From Luteibacter jiangsuensis (GTDB lineage: Bacteria > Pseudomonadota > Gammaproteobacteria > Xanthomonadales > Rhodanobacteraceae), in the NCBI RefSeq assembly GCF_030812295.1, contig NZ_JAUSSK010000001.1, positions 1,054,001 through 1,118,000 on the forward strand: 64,000 bases of DNA, read 5' to 3'. Each line of letters opens with the position of its first letter. Position 1 is the first letter of the stretch. The translations under genes were made by a program, and so were the position numbers. The notes below the pieces were generated by a model. It searched no databases and was not told where the DNA came from. It worked only from the letters and a program-made list of their open reading frames with translations. This document shows, piece by piece, positions 60,217 through 64,000 of the stretch.

Positions 60217-62727
60217 TCAGTGCGTGAGCGACGGCGATGTCTTGCCCTTGCCACGCTTGGCCGGCTGGCTTGGCACCTTCACGTCCTCGCCACCCTCGCC
60301 CGGCTTCTTCGGGCTCAGCGGACGTTCCAGGGCGAGATCGAGCACCTCGTCGATCCACTTCACCGCGTGGATATCGAGCGACCCCGTGATGTTCTCCGGG
60401 AGGTCGACGAGATCTTTCTTGTTTTCCTCGGGGATGATCACCGTTGTGATGCCGCCACGGTGGGCCGCGAGCAGCTTCTCCTTGAGGCCACCGATGGGCA
60501 GCACACGGCCACGCAGGGTGATCTCGCCGGTCATGGCCACTTCCGAACGCACGGGCACCTTGGTAAGTGCGGAGACCAGTGCCGTGCACATCGCGATACC
60601 CGCGCTCGGGCCGTCCTTGGGCGTCGCGCCTTCCGGCACGTGGATATGGATGTCGAGCTTCTCGTGGAAGTCCGGCTCGATCCCAAGCGCCGCGGCGCGG
60701 GCCCGAACGACACTCAACGCCGCCTGGATCGACTCCTTCATCACATCGCCGAGCTGTCCGGTGTGGACCAGCCTGCCCTTGCCCGGCACGACCGAGGCTT
60801 CGATGCTGAGCAGGTCGCCACCCACCTGCGTCCAGGCAAGGCCGGTGACCAGACCCACCTCGTTCTGCTGCTCCGCCCGGCCGAAGTCGAAGCGGCGCAC
60901 GCCGAGGTAGTGATCGAGGTTCTCGCCATCGACACGGACTTGGGCCGGCGCCACCGCCTTGCCCTTGGCAGCCTTGGCGGGCGCCTTCTTGACCTTGGCC
61001 TTCGCCTTGGCCGGCACGGTACCCAGCGCGATCTCCTTGACCACCTTGCGGCAGATCTTGGATATCTCGCGTTCGAGATTGCGCACGCCCGACTCGCGCG
61101 TGTAGTAGCGCACGATGTCGCGAAGCGCGTCCTCGCCGACCGTCAGTTCCTCGGCACGCAGGCCATTGGCCTTGAGCTGCTTCGGCAACAGGTACTTCTG
61201 CGCGATGTTGAGCTTCTCGTCCTCGGTGTAACCGGGGATGCGGATCACCTCCATGCGATCGAGCAGCGGCCCGGGGATGTTCAACGAGTTGGCCGTGGCG
61301 ATCCACATCACCTCGGAGAGGTCGAGGTCGACTTCCAGGTAGTGATCGTTGAACGCGTTGTTCTGCTCCGGATCGAGCACCTCCAGCAGCGCCGACGAGG
61401 GATCGCCGCGGAAGTCCATCGACATCTTGTCGATCTCGTCGAGGACGAACAGCGGATTCTTCGTGCCGATCTTGTTGAGGTTCTGCACGATCCGGCCAGG
61501 CATGGAGCCGATGTAGGTGCGGCGGTGACCGCGAATCTCAGCCTCGTCGCGCACGCCGCCCAGGCTCATGCGGACGAACTTGCGATTGGTCGCCTTGGCG
61601 ATCGACTGCCCGAGCGACGTCTTGCCCACGCCGGGCGGACCGACGAGGCAGAGGATCGGACCCTTCATCGTGTTCACGCGCTGCTGGACGGCGAGGTATT
61701 CAAGGATGCGTTCCTTCACCTTCTCGAGGCCGAAGTGATCGGCGTCGAGCGTCTCCTGGGCCAGCGCGAGGTCCTTGCGGACCTTGCTGCGCTTCTTCCA
61801 CGGCACGCCCACCACCCAGTCGAGGTAGTTGCGCACGACGGTGGCCTCGGCCGACATCGGGGACATCTGCTTGAGCTTGCTGAATTCCTGGCGCGCCTTG
61901 GCGAGTACCGCCTTCGGCATGCCGGCTGCATCGATCTTCTTCTGCAGCTCTTCGATCTCGTTCGCGCCCTCCTCGCCGTCACCCAGTTCCTTCTGGATGG
62001 CCTTCATCTGTTCGTTGAGGTAGTACTCGCGCTGGCTCTTCTCCATCTGCGACTTCACGCGGCCGCGGATGCGCTTCTCGACCTGCTGGAGGTCCATCTC
62101 GCCATCGACCAGGCCGATGAGCAGCTCCAGGCGCTGGCCGACGTCGGCCGTCTCGAGCACCTTCTGCTTGTCGCCCATGCGCACGGAAAGATGGGCTGCG
62201 ATCGAGTCGGCGAGGCGCGAGGGATCGTCGATGCCCGAGAGCGTGGCGAGGATCTCCGGCGGAAGCTTGCGGCTCTGCTTCACCAACTGCTCGAACAGCG
62301 AAACGAGGGAGCGCGAGACCACGTCGAGCTCGCGCTCGTTGCTGGTGTAGACCGGCTCGATGACGCGGGCACGGCCGCTCATCATGCCGGACTCGTCCTC
62401 GAAGGCGTCGATCTGCACCCGCGACTGTCCTTCCACCAGCACCTTCACGGTGCCGTCGGGCAGTTTCAGCAATTGCAGGACGCCGGCGAGCGTACCCACC
62501 TGGTGCAGGTCGCCGATGGACGGATCGTCGATGTCCGGGCTCTTCTGCGCGACGAGCAGGATCTGCCGCTCGCCTTCCATCGCCCGCTCCAGCGCACGCA
62601 TGGACTTGTCGCGCCCGACGAAGAGCGGGATGACCATGTGCGGGTAGACGACGACGTCACGCAGGGGCAGGACCGGCAACAGGTCCAGCTCGGATCCGCT
62701 CGTGGTTTGGCTGCGATTCTTCGCCAT
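60217..62727 (-). CDS. lon: ATP-dependent protease La (Lon)
   Basis: Cytoplasmic AAA+ protease that removes misfolded and regulatory proteins. The 836 residues have the N-domain ([23 protein letters not shown]), Walker A GPPGVGKT at 363-370, Walker [10 protein letters not shown], and the protease domain with catalytic Ser708 ([16 protein letters not shown]) and Lys750. Compared with Escherichia coli Lon (784) it has an extra Lys/Ala-rich stretch at about 573-596 ([20 protein letters not shown]) between the ATPase and protease domains. Followed by hupB and preceded by clpX, the conserved order. Confidence 0.97.
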   Translation of the reverse strand: MAKNRSQTTSGSELDLLPVLPLRDVVVYPHMVIPLFVGRDKSMRALERAMEGERQILLVAQKSPDIDDPSIGDLHQVGTLAGVLQLLKLPDGTVKVLVEGQSRVQIDAFEDESGMMSGRARVIEPVYTSNERELDVVSRSLVSLFEQLVKQSRKLPPEILATLSGIDDPSRLADSIAAHLSVRMGDKQKVLETADVGQRLELLIGLVDGEMDLQQVEKRIRGRVKSQMEKSQREYYLNEQMKAIQKELGDGEEGANEIEELQKKIDAAGMPKAVLAKARQEFSKLKQMSPMSAEATVVRNYLDWVVGVPWKKRSKVRKDLALAQETLDADHFGLEKVKERILEYLAVQQRVNTMKGPILCLVGPPGVGKTSLGQSIAKATNRKFVRMSLGGVRDEAEIRGHRRTYIGSMPGRIVQNLNKIGTKNPLFVLDEIDKMSMDFRGDPSSALLEVLDPEQNNAFNDHYLEVDLDLSEVMWIATANSLNIPGPLLDRMEVIRIPGYTEDEKLNIAQKYLLPKQLKANGLRAEELTVGEDALRDIVRYYTRESGVRNLEREISKICRKVVKEIALGTVPAKAKAKVKKAPAKAAKGKAVAPAQVRVDGENLDHYLGVRRFDFGRAEQQNEVGLVTGLAWTQVGGDLLSIEASVVPGKGRLVHTGQLGDVMKESIQAALSVVRARAAALGIEPDFHEKLDIHIHVPEGATPKDGPSAGIAMCTALVSALTKVPVRSEVAMTGEITLRGRVLPIGGLKEKLLAAHRGGITTVIIPEENKKDLVDLPENITGSLDIHAVKWIDEVLDLALERPLSPKKPGEGGEDVKVPSQPAKRGKGKTSPSLTH

Positions 62728-62845
62728 GTGCTTGGGGTTTCCCTCGGAAAATTTGGGCCTCGCCCCGACACTGCGCCGGAGCCGCCATAGACGTCAAGTG
62801 GTGGTTCGCGAAAGGTCGATCAAGAGCCGGGCACGCAAAGAAAAA

Positions 62846-62875
62846 CGGCCCCGGCGTCGTGGAACGCCGGGGCCG
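62846..62875 (-). terminator. Rho-independent terminator of clpX
   Basis: On the minus strand CGGCCCCGGCGT-TCCACG-ACGCCGGGGCCG followed by TTTTTCTTTG, 24 bases after the clpX stop. Confidence 0.9.
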
Positions 62876-62899
62876 CCGTGACTTGCTCTGCCGGACGAA

Positions 62900-64000
62900 T
62901 CAGGCCGCGTCGCCGCCCTCGCCCGCGATCCGCTGCTGTTGCAGGTTGCCGCGGTAGATCAGGTAGGGCTCGGCCTGGCCGTCGATCACGGCGTCGTCGA
63001 CCACGACCTTGCTGACATGTTCAAGCGACGGCAGTTCGAACATCGTGTCGAGCAATACCTGTTCGAGAATGGTTCGCAGTCCGCGTGCGCCGGTCTTGCG
63101 CTTGAGCGCGCGACGGGCGATGGCGGACAAGGCTTCCGGGCGGAATTCCAGCTCGGCGCCTTCCATGTCGAACAGCTTGCGGAACTGCTTGGTGACCGCG
63201 TTCTTCGGCTCGGTGAGGATCTGTACCAGCGCCGCCTCGTCGAGCTCGTCGAGCGTGGCGACCACGGGCAGGCGCCCAACGAATTCGGGAATCAGGCCGA
63301 AACGGACCAGATCCGCCGGCTCGACTTCCGAGAGCATCTTGCCGACGTTCTCCGTGCGCTCCTTCGAACGCACCTCGGCGCCGAAACCGATGCCGGTGGT
63401 CTCGGAACGCTGCTGGATCACCTTCTCCAGCCCGGCGAACGCGCCGCCGCAGATGAAGAGGATGTTGCGCGTGTCGACCTGCAGGAACTCCTGCTGGGGA
63501 TGCTTGCGTCCGCCCTGCGGCGGCACCGAGGCGAGCGTGCCCTCGATGAGCTTGAGCAGGGCCTGCTGCACGCCTTCGCCGGACACGTCGCGGGTGATCG
63601 ACGGGTTTTCGCTCTTGCGCGAAATTTTGTCGATTTCATCGATATAGACGATGCCGCTCTGCGCCTTCTCGACGTCGTAGTCGCACTTCTGCAGGAGCTT
63701 CTGGATGATGTTCTCGACATCCTCGCCCACGTAGCCGGCTTCGGTCAGCGTGGTCGCGTCGGCGATCGTGAACGGCACGTTGAGCAGGCGCGCCAGCGTC
63801 TCGGCCAGCAGCGTCTTGCCCGAACCGGTCGGACCGATCAGGAGGATGTTGGACTTGCCCAACTCGACGTCGTCGTTCTTCAGGCGCGATTCCATGCGCT
63901 TGTAATGGTTGTAGACCGCGACCGAAAGCGCCTTCTTGGCGCGCGTCTGGCCGACCACGTACTGGTCGAGCGCATCCATGATCTCGCGCGGCTTCGGAAG
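62900..64000 (-). CDS. clpX: ATP-dependent Clp protease ATPase subunit ClpX, 5' end missing
   Basis: Unfoldase of ClpXP. The frame is open to the window end ([18 protein letters not shown]), so the zinc-binding N-domain lies outside; about 366 of roughly 425 residues are here. Walker [22 protein letters not shown], pore loop [15 protein letters not shown], Walker [14 protein letters not shown], and the sensor 2 region [13 protein letters not shown] with the IGF-loop GIGFGAEV are all present. Upstream of lon, the standard clpP-clpX-lon order; clpP would be beyond the window. Confidence 0.97.
   Translation of the reverse strand, partial: LPKPREIMDALDQYVVGQTRAKKALSVAVYNHYKRMESRLKNDDVELGKSNILLIGPTGSGKTLLAETLARLLNVPFTIADATTLTEAGYVGEDVENIIQKLLQKCDYDVEKAQSGIVYIDEIDKISRKSENPSITRDVSGEGVQQALLKLIEGTLASVPPQGGRKHPQQEFLQVDTRNILFICGGAFAGLEKVIQQRSETTGIGFGAEVRSKERTENVGKMLSEVEPADLVRFGLIPEFVGRLPVVATLDELDEAALVQILTEPKNAVTKQFRKLFDMEGAELEFRPEALSAIARRALKRKTGARGLRTILEQVLLDTMFELPSLEHVSKVVVDDAVIDGQAEPYLIYRGNLQQQRIAGEGGDAA

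Overview
The window is 64 kb of high-GC, gene-dense chromosomal DNA. Gene content fits a gammaproteobacterium of the Lysobacterales (Xanthomonadales), most likely Rhodanobacteraceae such as Luteibacter or Dyella. This is inference from gene order (cmk-rpsA-ihfB-lapAB; clpX-lon-hupB-tRNA-ppiD; gloB/rnhA/dnaQ), from FabV as enoyl-ACP reductase, bTHX, HutF-type histidine degradation and a GlgE/TreS/TreY/TreZ locus. I see no transposase, integrase, phage gene or CRISPR array.

Layout. 1-10 kb: an amidase cut by the window start, then a minus-strand block cmk, rpsA, ihfB, lapA, lapB, a WbpL-like initiating glycosyltransferase, a WbpM-like sugar-nucleotide dehydratase and galU, which couples LPS-assembly control to surface-glycan synthesis; an acyl-CoA-binding protein lies on plus. 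10-27.5 kb: seven tightly packed minus-strand genes, glgE-treS/mak-glgB-glgX-treZ-malQ-treY, forming a closed trehalose/alpha-glucan cycle. TreS-Mak turns trehalose to maltose and should make maltose-1-phosphate, GlgE polymerises it, GlgB branches, GlgX debranches, MalQ rearranges linear chains and TreY/TreZ release trehalose. 27.6-36.4 kb: paiB, zipA, smc, bolA, yciI, lysS, prfB (with the programmed frameshift).

36.5-38.4 kb: asnB (asparagine synthetase) preceded by what looks like a classical transcription attenuator: a 22-codon leader ORF with six Asn codons, then a strong rho-independent terminator just upstream of asnB. I regard this as the most interesting signal in the window. 38.6-47.4 kb: a small hypothetical protein, hutF (minus), and on plus a GNAT-nitrilase fusion, a ClC chloride/proton exchanger, hutI, a large unknown membrane protein and an FkbM-like methyltransferase.

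47.4-51.3 kb: bTHX, a ZitB/CzcD-like cation efflux protein, a MerC-domain protein and, divergently, a ZnuD-like TonB receptor with a Zur-box-like palindrome between the last two. 51.9-57.2 kb: dnaQ, rnhA, a methyltransferase, gloB, a MltD-like lytic transglycosylase and fabV. 57.4-64 kb: ppiD, tRNA-Asp, tRNA-Val, hupB, lon and clpX (cut by the window end).

Intergenic spaces hold a REP-like palindromic family (about a dozen units, with compensated stem changes) and a second, longer repeat seen near 6.5 kb and 51.4-51.8 kb. Eleven gene junctions share ATGA or GTGA start/stop overlaps, implying widespread translational coupling.
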